Below are positions 44,549 to 55,993 of a stretch of DNA of 64,000 nt, piece by piece. Made by a program: the position numbers and the translations under genes. Origin of the DNA: Oscillospiraceae bacterium (GTDB taxonomy: Bacteria; Bacillota; Clostridia; Christensenellales; QALW01); the NCBI GenBank assembly GCA_022009755.1, contig CP091722.1, positions 1,062,001 to 1,126,000 on the forward strand. The letters run 5' to 3'. The notes beneath the pieces are model-generated. The model saw only the letters and a program-made list of their open reading frames with translations, was not told where the DNA came from and made no database searches. Each line of letters opens with the position of its first letter. Position 1 is the stretch's first letter.

Positions 44549-45830
44549 TCAGCTCTTTTTTCCGAATATAACCTTTTCCTGTATGAGCGAAATTACATAA
44601 TGCACGACCATACCGAAGCCGAACATCAGGATGATTGTGTTCATATCAAAGGCAATGGCGTTTGTTAGGTACAGAACATAGAAAACACCGTAATAGCCGA
44701 GGTTGATGATAAGAGAATTGACAGCATTATATTCTGTCCTGCCCAAGCCGATGAAGATATTGTCGATGATGGCACAGCCCGCATACGCGATATAAAAGGG
44801 CGCAAGCTTTATGACGATGGCAAATATCTCCTCTGCATTTCCGAGATTCTGAGCATAACGGAAAAACGGAGTCCATGCGGGAATTGTAACCGCCCAGAGC
44901 ACAACGCTTGCGGCGGCAATAAAGTAATAATTGAATTGCCGCAGCTTTTTGTACCCTTCCTTGCAGTCCGAGCGGATTACCTCGGCAAGTGCAGAGATCG
45001 GAATCAGCAGCCATCCCCAAATGAAATTGTTTGCAATCCAGTAGTTGCCCTGCTGAGCAACCATATTCACCATTTTGCAGACCATAACGGCATAAATGAA
45101 GTTGTCAACAAATTGCTGCAGCCCCGAAAAAACGCCTGTTTTGCACCATTCGCGGAGCATCGCACCGTCGGATTTTCCGAACCGCCGAAAGCGGATATAT
45201 CCCTGCCTGTAAAGGAGAAGAATACAAGCTATCGAAAGTAATGTGTTTGTAATAATATTGGAAACCGCTGCGCCGCAGACACCGAAATTCGGTATCAGAA
45301 GAAAATCGGCAGCCAGCGACATCGCCGTGCGAATGCCGAGGAAGATGTATACATTTATCCTTGCCGATGATAACAAAAACCACATTGGCAAAACTGACAA
45401 CGATGCCCGTCATAAATGCGGCCGTCTCAAGGCGTAGGTATGCAGAGGCAACCGTCATGTCAATCTCCCCCGAATTCATGGCGCCGATCAGCACCGATCC
45501 GTAGAGCAGCACACCGACCGAAAAGAGCGTGTACAGAAGAAAAGCACAGAGCCCCGTCTTGAAGGCAGCTCCCGCAAAGTCATCTTTGCGATTTTTGAAG
45601 ATTTTGTTAAGAACAGAATACAGAGGTACAATCAGAAATGCCTGCAAAGTTTCGTTGATAAGATCAAACCATTCCATCTGACCGATGATATCAAATACAT
45701 CGGCTTGTCCTCCGGCAGAGATCAGGAAGGTTTTAACCGTTTGATAAATTGCCGGAATAAATGCAAGCGCGCAAAGGGAAAGCCATAGTCGCCAATTGAA
45801 CGATTTCAGTTCGGATAGTCTGTTTCTCAT
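44549..45830 (-). CDS. MATE-like membrane protein, one frame break, AT-richer than neighbours
   Basis: Twelve hydrophobic segments in about 427 residues; overall plan (GQMEWFDLINETLQAFLIVPLYSVLNKIFKN; AADFLLIPNFGVCGAAVSNIITNTLLSIACILLLY) is MATE/polysaccharide-flippase-like. The A5 run at 45375-45379 breaks the frame; one base less gives NVVLLSSARINVYIFLGIRTAMS. Codon use and composition are more AT-rich than the flanking genes, and it has its own promoter, both consistent with acquisition by transfer. Substrate unknown. Confidence 0.7.
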
Positions 45831-45980
45831 AGTTTTTCCTTGTACAAGCCTCGCACACTAACACTACATTTGAATTTTTGCAATACCGTATGCCCCAACG
45901 AAAAGCGGGGGGTTCCTCTTTTCAATGAAATGCCGCTTGCAACGGCACATCATATATGGGATAAGAGGTTGTACAATTAC

Positions 45981-46009
45981 ATTATAGCACAAAGCGATAT
46001 ATTTTTCAA
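45981..46009 (-). promoter_or_regulatory. promoter of the MATE-like gene
   Basis: Minus strand TTGAAA (46004-46009), 17-base spacer, TATAAT (45981-45986). The leader to the 45830 start is about 145 bases. Confidence 0.75.
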
Positions 46010-46046
46010 AAACAAGCAAAATGCAAGGGTAAAAACCGGCACGCAA

Positions 46047-46078
46047 TAAAAATCCCGGCAGTCGCTCCGCCGGGATCT
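46047..46078 (-). terminator. terminator of trpS
   Basis: Minus strand GATCCCGGC GGAGCGACT GCCGGGATTTTTATT. Confidence 0.85.
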
Positions 46079-46126
46079 CTTTATTTTAGTTTATGCTCCG
46101 CTATGTCCTTTTGGTATACACGCCCC

Positions 46127-47135
46127 TTACAGCTTGCGCGGCGCAAGCCCCATCCTCTTTTGAGCCTTCCACAGCGTGCGGTTTGCAACATATGCCGCCT
46201 TTTCCGCACCGGAACGGAAGACACCTTCAAGATATGCCTTGTCCGCCAGCAGCTCCTTCTGCCGCGCCTGTATGGGCGCCAACAGCTCGGCCACGGCGCA
46301 GCCCACCGCTTCCTTGAACTCGCCGTATCCGCTGCCTGCAAACTCCTTTTCCACCTGAGTGGGAGTTATTTCCCTGCAGGCAGCATATATGTCTATAAGG
46401 TTGGATATTCCCGGCTTATCCTGAGAATACACGATGCCGCTGCCGGAATCGGTTACGGCGCGGCGCAGCTTTCTTATAATTACATCCTTCGTGTCCGCCA
46501 TGGATATATATGCGTTGACATTTTCATCCGATTTGCTCATTTTTTTATTGGGCTCCTGCAGGCTCATTATGCGCGCGCCTATCGGAGGTATATATGCCTC
46601 CGGCACCGTAAAGGTATCGCCGTAGGTGTTGTTAAAGCGAATGGCAAGGTCGCGCGTAAGCTCCAGATGCTGCTTCTGATCGCTGCCTATCGGCACAAGA
46701 TCGGTATTGTAAAGCAGTATATCCGCCGCCATAAGCGTAGGATAGGTAAGCAGGCCCGCGCCTATATTGCCGCCCTGCTTTGCGCTCTTATCCTTAAACT
46801 GCGTCATGCGGGAAAGCTCACCCATATAAGATACGCAGGTAAGCATCCAGCCAAGCTCCGCGTGTGCGCTCACCTGAGACTGAAATACATAACATTTTTC
46901 TCCGGGTCCAAGCCGCAGGCAATGTACAGCGCCAACAGCTCAAGGCATCTCTTGCGCAGAAGGGTCGGATCCTGTCTTACCGTTATAGCATGCAGATCCA
47001 CCACGCAGTAATAGGTATTGTATTCCTCCTGGAGTTTGACAAAATTCCGAAGCGCTCCCAGATAGTTTCCTATCGTAAGAGTGCCGGACGGCTGAATGCC
47101 GCTGAAATTGTCTTTTTCCCGCTCCCTGCTTCCAT
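46127..47135 (-). CDS. trpS: tryptophanyl-tRNA synthetase, two frame breaks
   Basis: Class I synthetase. HIGH-equivalent PSGTLTIGNYLGALRNF near residue 17, GSDQKQHLELTRDLA, and KMSKS in EPNKKMSKSDENVNA. ATG at 47135 follows AAAGGAG. Breaks at AAA (47105-47107) and AAA (46883-46885) on the plus strand; adding one base each restores KKTIFSGIQPSG and NVMYFQSQVSAHAELGWML, giving about 336 residues, family length. No T-box seen upstream. Confidence 0.94.
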
Positions 47136-47233
47136 ATTTTTCTCCTTTGTAAAAGCACGCCCAAGGCGTGCCTGTTATAATAATTATTTGTGATATTATA
47201 CCGCTGTATCGCCGTTTTTTCAAGCGGATTTTT

Positions 47234-48725
47234 CTACCCCAGTATCACGCCCTCCGGCACCGTCCACAGCGTTTCTCCGTTTCGTATAAACACCAAATCG
47301 CCCTTTTCCGTATACGCCGCAATTTCATGCATATCCGCCCCCGATATCCGCACCTCTCTTGAAGCGTCCGCACCGTAAAGCACCGGCTCGCCCTCAAAGA
47401 CCAACACATATTTTCCCTCTCTGTAAAAATACGCCGCAAGGCTTCCGTAGCCGACATATATCGGATTAAGCAGGTACATTAAGCCCGCCGCCCCCAGCGG
47501 CTCCGCTCCGTTTGATATATTCTTAACATATCCCGTAACGCCGTTCCCGGAGCTTATAAGCGCGTATAGATTGCTGTCGGCGCAGCATATATATCGCACA
47601 TCATGCCGCTCGCCGTCCGGCCCCGTAACCGTGCTTGCGTTTTGGCTGTAAAACCAGCCGCGTATGCGCCACGCCCTTGCGGGCAGATTGTCGGTATCCA
47701 GCCTGCTCAGCGTAACCTTCTGCGCAATAATGTTTATCCTGCCAGCTTTCTCCCGCCATTGCGGCATACACGCCGTCCTCTCCCCTGAACAGCACCTCCG
47801 CGGAGCCCTGCACCGGAATATACCCGTCCGTTATTTCCACCTGCAAAACCGACGAATCGGTAAGATACAGCAATTTGTTCCCGGCGACCGTAAAGCCGTA
47901 CCAGTAATCCTTGCTGTCACGGGAAGCGTCATACAGCACATACTTTGTTCCTTTTTCGGGAAAGAACATCTGTATGTCAGGCTTCCCGAAGGGCATATTT
48001 CCCTCGGCATAAAGCGTTGCCGCCATTCCTCTGCTTTCATCCGTCCAAAGCAGCCGTTCCGCGGTACCTATACGCATCGGCACTCCGCTGCCGTTCCAGT
48101 ACATCACAATTCCGCTTTTTTTATCACCGTCGTTGCGCAGGTATACCGCGCCGTCCCCCAATATCATAACCTGGCTAACATTCTCGTCTATCTGTCTGCT
48201 GTCCCGGCCGTTTTTATAGCGCAGGCAGTACATACCGTTTTGCTTTACGATATATGCAACCGCTCTGCTCTTTCGGGAAAAGGCCACCGATGATGCCAGC
48301 ACATTCGGCTGCGCATTCGTCAGCTCGCCGCTGACATAATGATACAGCGTGCAGAACACCTCTCCGCCGCTTACCGTATAATCCCCCGCAAAATACAGCT
48401 CCTCATCGCCATCCTCCCCGCTTTCAAAATGACGGAACACGCTGTATTCCTCAGCGCCGTAATAAAATGTAAAATCGTCGCAGAACTCACGGCTCGTCGG
48501 CTTGCCGTAGGCATAATAAAGCCCTATAAGCTTTTTTCCGCTTCTGACATACAGCGGAAAAAAGCTCCCCTTTACCCTTTCATCCATACGGTAGTAGCGT
48601 TTTACCTCCGGGCTTTCCGTCTGCGTGGCCTGCCCGGCCGGCGCACAGCCCGCAAGCAGCACCGCCAAAAAAAGTGCGGCGGCGCGAAAAATAAAGCCGT
48701 GCTTTGCCTTTATATTTGTTTTCAT
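47234..48725 (-). CDS. lipoprotein of unknown function, one frame break
   Basis: Lipobox AVLLAGC near residue 25 places it on the outer face of the membrane. The rest is beta-rich with repeated Tyr/Gly strands (YYYG, YYAYGKP, ILGDGAVYLRNDGDKKSG, LLYLTDSSVLQVEI), compatible with a beta-propeller. The frame breaks at CCC (47752-47754); one base less joins VYAAMAEKAGRINIIAQKV. About 496 residues. No family recognised. Lies downstream of the glycogen operon on the same strand but after a 124-base gap with T-tracts. Confidence 0.65.
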
Positions 48726-48803
48726 TGCCGCCGCCCTCTTTCCGCTTTTTTATTTTCGGCACTCATTAGGTTGCCTGTGTATGCCCTCTCAAAAAATATA
48801 CCG

Positions 48804-48862
48804 TTTTTTATGCGTTTTTTAACGCTTTTTTAACGCTTTTTTGCCTGTTTTAATGTGTTTTT
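48804..48862. repeat. phased T-tract array downstream of the GH13 gene
   Basis: T6 runs begin at 48804, 48815, 48826 and 48837 (11-base period) with ACGC/TGCG spacers, with a further run near 48857. Abuts the GH13 stop at 48850. Confidence 0.85.
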
Positions 48863-50736
48863 TGCCCGTTTATTACGCAAAACGATCTTGGATCCAGCCA
48901 AAGATACACTCCCTGCTCCCTCTGCTTAAGCTCGCATACGCCGTTTGAAAGCAGTATCTCTCCCCCGTCCATAAGGGAAAAATCCAATATCTGTTCCAGC
49001 GGGTCGTCCGATGGATTTATTATTCCCACAACCTTATCCTGCCCGCTGCCCCGCTGTATGCACAGCGCGCTGCCGGCAGCGCAAAGCCGCAGCTCTGCCC
49101 CAAAAGTGCGCCTGATACGGGACATTTCGGCTATCAGCTTCTGAAAGCCTGCCGTGTTCCATTGCTTGGGCGCACGGTTAAACGGGTCGGAACAGCCCTG
49201 CATATAGTCCTCGTCTCCGTAATAAATGCAGGGGATGCCGGGCAGCATAAACAGTATTGCATATGCCAGCTCTTCAAGCTCCCGCGCGCGTATTTCCGCA
49301 AGCGGCGAAAGGGCAAAATTTGCCGCCTGCTCCCTTGTAAGCCCCTCCGGCGCTCCGCCCAGAGCCGTGCATGCCCGCACCGTATCGTGCGTGGAGACAA
49401 AATTCATGGTGCAGGCAAAGCTTTGAGGCGGATAGTTCTCCTTAAGCGATTCCACCCTGCGCACAAACAGCGCCGCATTGCCGTATTGAAGGTATTCAAG
49501 CAGTGCGCTGCGCAGGGGGTAGTTCATTACGCTGTCCAGCTGCGCGCCCTGAAGGTAGGGACGCAAACGGGAATAGCTCTCCTTGCGGGAGGCATCCTCC
49601 CAAACCTCGCCTATAATAAGCGCGTCGGGACACTCGTTTTTTACCTGATGCCGCAGCTCGAAGAGAAATTCATCGGGCAGCTCGTCCGCCACATCCAGCC
49701 GCCAGCCCGAAGCCCCGGCGCGCAGCCAGCGCTTGATTATTGCATCGGGGGAGCGCAGGATATAATCCATATAGCTCGGCTCGGTCTCCTTTACGCAAGG
49801 CAGCGACCACACGCCCCACCAACAATCGTATTTGTCCGGATAGTGCTCAAAGCTGTACCACGGGTAATAGGGGCTGCTTTTGCTGCATGCGGCTCCGACA
49901 TCGGGATAGGTGCCGTTTTTGTTGAAATAGCGGCTGTCGCTTCCCGTATGAGAGAATACGCCATCCAGAATTATGCGCATTCCACGCTCATGTGCTTTTG
50001 TGCACATATGTGCAAATTCTTCATTTGTGCCAAGCAACGGGTCGGTATTTTCGTAATCGCCGGTATCATAGCGGTGATTGGAATAGGCTTTGAATATGGG
50101 ATTCAGATATACTGTATTTATCCCCATAGCCACAAGATAATCAAGCCTTTGTTCTATTCCGGCAAAATCGCCGCCGTAAAAATCATCGGCGGCATAATAA
50201 TCCTTGCCCGGGCTTTCACGGTATTCCGGCGCAGAAGCCCAGTCCTTATGCATTCTGCGCCCCAAGCTCTTCCCGCGACCCGCAGCCGACAAGGAGGCGT
50301 TGAACCTGTCGGGAAAAATCTGATACATTACGGCATCGGCGCACCATGCGGGAGTTTTATAATCCTGCGAATAAAAGGTGATACAGAAGGAGCGGAGCGT
50401 ATCGCACACCGCCGTAAGCTCACCTTCACCGCCCAGCATATCCGGTGCGTTAAGATAATACAGCGTCTGCCCGTCCTGCTTTTCAAGAAGAAAATAGTAG
50501 CACAGCAGGCAGGGTTCCGCTCTGCTGACCTGCGCAGAAAAGCAGCGCTCCCCCGGTATCATCTCCGTTATATGCTCCCTGCCGTCCCACAGCCGAAGGT
50601 ATGCCTTTGCAAAGCCGGGGGCATACAGGGAAAGGGTTACCGCCGTTCCCTGCGGAACAGCCCCGCCGGGGCTGCGGAAAAACGGGCTGCGGGAATCGTG
50701 CAGCACCGCTGCCTTCAGAGCTGCTTGAGATTCCAT
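48850..50736 (-). CDS. GH13 alpha-glucan hydrolase (neopullulanase/cyclomaltodextrinase-like)
   Basis: 628 residues: N-terminal beta domain, then the (beta/alpha)8 barrel. Conserved blocks: GINTVYLNPIF, DGVFSHTG, nucleophile Asp in GWRLDVADELPDE, acid Glu in IIGEVWEDA, third Asp in NFVSTHDTVR. No signal peptide, so cytosolic; likely trims maltodextrins from glycogen or imported starch. Its ATG lies inside the glgP 3' end (22-base overlap). Confidence 0.9.
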   Translation of the reverse strand: MESQAALKAAVLHDSRSPFFRSPGGAVPQGTAVTLSLYAPGFAKAYLRLWDGREHITEMIPGERCFSAQVSRAEPCLLCYYFLLEKQDGQTLYYLNAPDMLGGEGELTAVCDTLRSFCITFYSQDYKTPAWCADAVMYQIFPDRFNASLSAAGRGKSLGRRMHKDWASAPEYRESPGKDYYAADDFYGGDFAGIEQRLDYLVAMGINTVYLNPIFKAYSNHRYDTGDYENTDPLLGTNEEFAHMCTKAHERGMRIILDGVFSHTGSDSRYFNKNGTYPDVGAACSKSSPYYPWYSFEHYPDKYDCWWGVWSLPCVKETEPSYMDYILRSPDAIIKRWLRAGASGWRLDVADELPDEFLFELRHQVKNECPDALIIGEVWEDASRKESYSRLRPYLQGAQLDSVMNYPLRSALLEYLQYGNAALFVRRVESLKENYPPQSFACTMNFVSTHDTVRACTALGGAPEGLTREQAANFALSPLAEIRARELEELAYAILFMLPGIPCIYYGDEDYMQGCSDPFNRAPKQWNTAGFQKLIAEMSRIRRTFGAELRLCAAGSALCIQRGSGQDKVVGIINPSDDPLEQILDFSLMDGGEILLSNGVCELKQREQGVYLWLDPRSFCVINGQKTH

Positions 50737-53126
50737 ATTTTTTCGTTATATTCTCCGATACTGCGGTCCGAAGAAAAATACCACGAACGCGCTATATTTA
50801 TCAGGCTCTTTTTTGTCCACTCGCGGCTGCCGTAAAGGGCTTCCGCCTGCTCCATTGCGCAGGCATAGGAATCGAAATCCTTAAGGCACAGGTACGGGTC
50901 GGCATAGCCGCCGTCGCCGTTAAGAAGATAAGCCTTAAGGCTTGCCACCGGGCCTTTGAGCGTGCCGTCCGCAAGAGCGTCCACGACCCTGCGCAGCCGG
51001 ATATCGCCGTTATAGTATTCCTGCGGATTGTAGCCCGCAGCATACACCCCGCTTACCTCCTGCGCGTTCATGCCGAATATGAAAATGTTGTCCTCCCCCA
51101 GCAGCCTGTGCATTTCCACATTGGCGCCGTCCATGGTGCCTACGGTGAGCGCGCCGTTCATCATGAATTTCATATTTCCCGTGCCGCTTGCTTCTTTTCC
51201 GGCAAGGGATATCTGCTGACTTATATCCGATGCGGGGATTATCACCTGCGCGCTGCTGACGCCGTAGTTTTCCACAAAAACCACTTTGAGCACATCGCGC
51301 GTACGCGGGTCGGAGCTTACAAGGTCGGCAACGGAGCATATAAGGGATATGATCTGTTTTGCCCTGACATAGCCCGGCGAGGCCTTGGCGCCGAAAATAA
51401 AGGTGTGCTTTTTATGCTGCACTCCGTTTTGCGTTATATCAAAATACAAATGCAGGATATGCAGGACATTAAGCAGCTGACGCTTATATTCGTGCAGGCG
51501 CTTTACCTGGATATCAAATATGGAATCCGGGTCCACCGTAATGCCTTCGGTGCGCTTTATATATTCCGCAAGGCGAAGCTTATTGTTTTTCTTTATTCTT
51601 TCCAGCTCATCAAGGAAGCCGTCGGAGGTTATCTGCTGCTCAAGCCGGGCAATGCGCGGCATATCGTTTACCCATTCGGAAGTGCCCAAGGTTCCGCTTA
51701 TAAGCTGCGAAAGCTCCGGGTTTGACTGAAGCAGCCAGCGCCGCGGGGTTATGCCGTTTGTTACGGGGATGATCTTATCGGGATAGAGCTGATTGAAATC
51801 CCGGAAAAGATTATTTTTAAGGATCTCGGTGTGAAGAAGCGACACTCCGTTTACCTTATGGCACACCGCAAGACACAGATTTGCCATGCGCACCTGTGAA
51901 AAGGCGATGGGCGCCATGTTCTGACACTGCTGCTCGGTTTTACCCTGACAGAAGCGCCGGTTTATCTCGCAGATTATCATATAGATGCGGGGAAGCATGT
52001 TTTCCATAAGATAACAGGGCCATTTTTCCAGCGCCTCGCTCATTATGGTGTGGTTTGTGTAGGAAAACACCCGCGAGCAGATATCAAAGGCCTCGTCCCA
52101 CTCCAGACGCTCCTGATCCACAAGCAGGCGCATAAGCTCGGCTATGGCAATGGCAGGGTGGGTATCGTTTATCTGCACGGCGGCGTAATCAGGCAAATCC
52201 CGCACGGAAAGCCCCAGCTTTTTATGGCGGGAGAGCATATACTGCAGAGTCGCGCTTGTAAAGAAATACTGCTGCTGAAGGCGCAGGCTTTTGCCGGCGT
52301 TATGGGAATCATTGGGATAAAGCACTCGCGATATGGTTTCCGCCAGCTCCTTTTCCGCCGATGCGCGGATATAATCGCCCTGTCCGAAATAGTTCATATC
52401 AAAATACTGCGGGGAACGCGCGCTCCAAATGCGCAGGGTATTTGCAGCGCCGGAGCGGAAGCCCATGATCGGGATATCATAGGGCATGGCAATGACCTTA
52501 TTGGCGTTTTCTATGCTGTGGCACAGCCAGCCTGTTTCATCGGTATATTCCCGCACCTGCCCGTAAAAAAGCACCTCAAACTGCTCCTCGGGGCGGGCTA
52601 TCTCCCAGCTGCATCCGTTTTCCAGCCAGTTATCCGGCATTTCTATTTGCTGTCCGTCCACAATCTTTTGACGGAAAAGGCCGTAATCGTAGCGTATACC
52701 GCAGCCCATGGCGGGCAGCCCCATTGACGCCAGAGAATCCATAAAGCAGGCGGCAAGCCGTCCCAGACCGCCGTTGCCAAGACCGGCATCCTGCTCTACC
52801 TCCTCGATCTGCTCAAGGTTTATGCCTATATCGGCAAGCGCGCTTTTATAAAGATTGTACTTTTCCAGTGCTATCAGGTTGCCCGCAAGGAATTTGCCCA
52901 TGAGAAATTCCAGCGACAGATAATAAAGCACCTTGCTTTTATTATCCTCGGCGCGCCGCATGGCGGACTGCCAATAGTCCATTATTTCGTCTCTTACCGC
53001 CATTGAAACGGCTTTATACAGCTGAAGCGGCGTAGCCTCCTTTGGGGTGCGGCCGAAATGCCGGCGCAGCTTTCCCAGCACGCACTGTTTTACCGCCTCG
53101 CGCTCATAATCGTATTGTTCTTCCAT
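50715..53126 (-). CDS. glgP: glycogen/maltodextrin phosphorylase
   Basis: Releases glucose 1-phosphate from alpha-1,4 glucans. PLP-lysine in EASGTGNMKFMMNGALTVGTMDGANVEM; N-terminal EFLMGKFLAGNLIALEKYNL and GNGGLGRLAACFMDSLASMGLPAMGCGIRYDYGLF. 803 residues, family length, intact. Part of the single-direction glg operon. Confidence 0.96.
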   Translation of the reverse strand: MEEQYDYEREAVKQCVLGKLRRHFGRTPKEATPLQLYKAVSMAVRDEIMDYWQSAMRRAEDNKSKVLYYLSLEFLMGKFLAGNLIALEKYNLYKSALADIGINLEQIEEVEQDAGLGNGGLGRLAACFMDSLASMGLPAMGCGIRYDYGLFRQKIVDGQQIEMPDNWLENGCSWEIARPEEQFEVLFYGQVREYTDETGWLCHSIENANKVIAMPYDIPIMGFRSGAANTLRIWSARSPQYFDMNYFGQGDYIRASAEKELAETISRVLYPNDSHNAGKSLRLQQQYFFTSATLQYMLSRHKKLGLSVRDLPDYAAVQINDTHPAIAIAELMRLLVDQERLEWDEAFDICSRVFSYTNHTIMSEALEKWPCYLMENMLPRIYMIICEINRRFCQGKTEQQCQNMAPIAFSQVRMANLCLAVCHKVNGVSLLHTEILKNNLFRDFNQLYPDKIIPVTNGITPRRWLLQSNPELSQLISGTLGTSEWVNDMPRIARLEQQITSDGFLDELERIKKNNKLRLAEYIKRTEGITVDPDSIFDIQVKRLHEYKRQLLNVLHILHLYFDITQNGVQHKKHTFIFGAKASPGYVRAKQIISLICSVADLVSSDPRTRDVLKVVFVENYGVSSAQVIIPASDISQQISLAGKEASGTGNMKFMMNGALTVGTMDGANVEMHRLLGEDNIFIFGMNAQEVSGVYAAGYNPQEYYNGDIRLRRVVDALADGTLKGPVASLKAYLLNGDGGYADPYLCLKDFDSYACAMEQAEALYGSREWTKKSLINIARSWYFSSDRSIGEYNEKIWNLKQL

Positions 53127-53228
53127 GTGTGTGAATATCCTTTCAAAGATGCTTGCCGTTTTTTCTGCACGGATGCATAAAGGTTTTTATAAAACCGCCT
53201 AAACCGCTCTCACCTTAATCGCAAGGCT

Positions 53229-54651
53229 TCAGGCCTTTATAAGGCTGCGATAGAGCGCTTTATATTCCTTTGCGCTTTTTTTCCATGAGTTATCGGCCGT
53301 CATTGCGTTATATATCAGTTTTTCCTTTGCAGCGCCGTCCTTAACGGTTTCCAGCGCAAAGCGTATTGTGTACGCCATATCGTGGGCATTGAAATTTTCA
53401 AAGGCGAAGCCGTCCCCCGTACCCTCATAACGGTTATAGGGATGCACGGTATCGGCAAGCCCGCCCGTAAGACGCACTATGGGCAGAGTGCCGTAGCGCA
53501 TGGCTATCATCTGGCTTAAGCCGCAGGGCTCAAAGCGAGGGCATAAGCAGCAGGTCGGCACCGGCATATATGCGGTGCGCCAAGGCATTGTCAAAGCCGA
53601 TAACAGCCCTTACGCGCTTATTATACCACTGCTGCGCATTTTGGAAAAGCGTTTCGTAGCCGCGATCCCCGCTGCCCAGAACAATGAAACGAAAATCATC
53701 CGAAAGCAGCAGCTCGTGCAGCATTCTCTCCACAAGGGCAAGCCCTTTCTGCTCATACAGTCTGCCCACCATGGCTATTATCGGGCTGTGGGAGCGCTCC
53801 AGACCCAGCTCGTCCTCCAGCGCTTCGCGGCATTTTTCCTTGCCCGATATATCATCGGCACTGTAATGTGCGGCAATGAGCGGGTCGGTTTGCGGGTTGT
53901 ATTCGTTATAATCAATGCCGTTCAGTATACCGATATAGTCTTTATCGCGGCTGCGCAGCACTCCGTCCATTCTTTCGCCGTAAAACTCCGTTTTGGTTTC
54001 CTGCGCATAGGTACGGCTGACGGTAGTGAGCTTATCCGCAAACACAAGCCCGCCCTTTATAAAGGAGGCTCCGCCGTAGAATTCAAGGCCCTTGCTTGTA
54101 AAGAGGGAATCGTCAAAGCCCATGAGATCCTTGAGCAGCTCTATGCCGTATATACCCTGATATTTGAGATTATGAATTGTGAACACTGTTTTTATATTAA
54201 GATGGGCAAAGCGGGTTTTAAGCAGCACGGGAATAAGCCCAGTCTGCCAATCGTGACAGTGCAGGATGTCGGGCTTAAAGCCCATAAGGGGCAAAAGCTC
54301 CAGCACCGCCAGCGAAAAGAAGGCATATTTTTCCGCCTCGCCCTCCATATAGCCGTATACACGGTCGCCGCCGAAATAGTATTCGTTATCGATAAAATAA
54401 TATGTGATGCCGTCCCTTACAAGGGAAAACAGTCCGGCATACTGCCTTCTCCACCCCATTGCAATATATGTGCTGCCCAAAAAAACGGCATCTTTCATAA
54501 GCTCCGGACGGATAACGCGGTATTTGGGCATTACTACCCGCGTTTCCACTCTCTCCCTTCGCAGTGCGCCGGGCAGAGAGCCGGTAACATCCGCAAGCCC
54601 TCCCACCTTTGCAAAGGGGCTGACCTCGCTTGCCGCAAATAAAACCTTCAT
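53229..54651 (-). CDS. glgA: glycogen synthase, one frame break
   Basis: GT5 ADP-glucose glucosyltransferase. KVGGLADVTGSLP near residue 15, HDWQTGLIPV, TIHNLKYQGIYG, GILNGIDYNEYNP, and C-terminal MPSRFEPCGLSQMIAMRYG-type motif with GGLADTV. The break at 53535-53541 fits loss of a CG dinucleotide from TCGCGC. ATG at 54651 follows AAGGAGA. About 475 residues. Confidence 0.94.
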
Positions 54652-54820
54652 AAAAAATATCTCCTTAAAATGTCGTTTGCCGTGCCGCAAAAGGGCGCAA
54701 GGCTCGCTTTTTTCCGCTGCACGGCCGCGCCGCTTTTACGGTACCGCCGCACTTATTGCGCCTGCTCAAAAGCAGCTTTTCTTTGAAAAGAGCGGTCCGC
54801 AGCGCGGCCCGCCTTTTGTT

Positions 54821-55916
54821 TTATACCACTACATTTTTTCCTATGATAACTGGGAAGCTTTCCTGCCCGCCTATACGCTTGCCCTGACCCACGGTTACGC
54901 CTTTATCCAGCACTGCGTAATCCAAAGCAACATCACGCTGTATGACGGAATTCTGCATTACTATGCTGTTTGTAACAACAGCGCCCTTTGCTATGTGCAC
55001 GCCGCGGAAGATTATGCTTCTTTCCACTCTGCCCTCAATACGGCAGCCGTCCGCAATTACGCTGTCCTCCACCACCGCGGAGTCGGAATAATAGGTGGGC
55101 ACGGTGTCCTTTACCTTGGTGTAGATAAAATTCTCGTTGAAAAACAGCTCCTTGCGCACCGAGGCCTCCAGCATCTGCATATTGCAGTGATAATAGGCGT
55201 TTACGCTGTCGATCTTGCCCGCATAGCCGTCGTAGCGAAAGGCGCCGATGTTCATTTTGCCGATATTGCGCACCAGCACATCCATGAGAAAATCGTGCAG
55301 CCCCCGTCCGTAGCAGTAGGCTATCTGTCTGCACAGAAGCTCCTTTTCCATAAAGTATATGCCCAGCAGCCTTGCGCACTGCTCCGGGCGCTCGGGGTGC
55401 GCCTCGATATCGGTGACGCGGTCGTTTTCCACCGATATGCGCGCGCCGCAGGAATTGCACAGCCCGTAATTGTACATAACGGTTATATCCGCGCCGGAAT
55501 CAATGTGGGCCTGCTGCAAGGCCTCAAAGCGGGGGTTATAAAGGATATCGCCGTGGGCGATGAGCACATATTTGTTTTGAATGCTCCAAAAAGGTTTTAA
55601 TACCGTGCAGAACATCCATATCGCCGCGGTACTGCTCTCCGCCCTGAATATAAGGAGGCAGTATTCGCAGGCCGTACAGCTTGCGGTTAAGATCCCACTC
55701 CTTGCCCGAACCGAGATGATCCATAAGGGAACGGTAGTTGCTTCTTGTGGTTACCCCGACATTGCTTATGCCGGAATTGACCATGCCCGAAAGGGTAAAA
55801 TCTATAAGGCGGTATCTGCCTGCAACAGGCAGCGCCGCTACGGAACGCACGCGCGTAAGCTCCGCAAGGCGTGCATCGTTATCACCCGTCATTATTATTC
55901 CAACAGTATCCGTCAT
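54821..55916 (-). CDS. glgD: glucose-1-phosphate adenylyltransferase subunit GlgD, one frame break
   Basis: Non-catalytic/regulatory partner of GlgC found in Bacillota. Nucleotidyltransferase fold (GIIMTGDNDARLAELTRVRSVAALPVAGRYRLIDFTLSGMVNSGI) but without the catalytic GGxGxRL loop, followed by left-handed beta-helix repeats (DSAVVEDSVIADGCRIEG, IFRGVHIAKGAVVTNSIVMQ). Break at TTTT (55575-55578); one base more gives HSKNKYVLIAHGDILYN. Start ATG 55916 (GCGGGAG site) or the in-frame 55979. Confidence 0.92.
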
Positions 55917-55993
55917 TTCTCCCGCGCCTGAAAACGGCACTCCCTCCAAAAATATTGCCGCAGCGATTGCCGCGCGCATTTTCAGTTTTATAT

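Noticed and set aside
49162..50835. Long plus-strand frame (557 codons) opposite the GH13 gene.
   Set aside because: Antisense to an intact catalytic gene; no ribosome site or recognisable domain.
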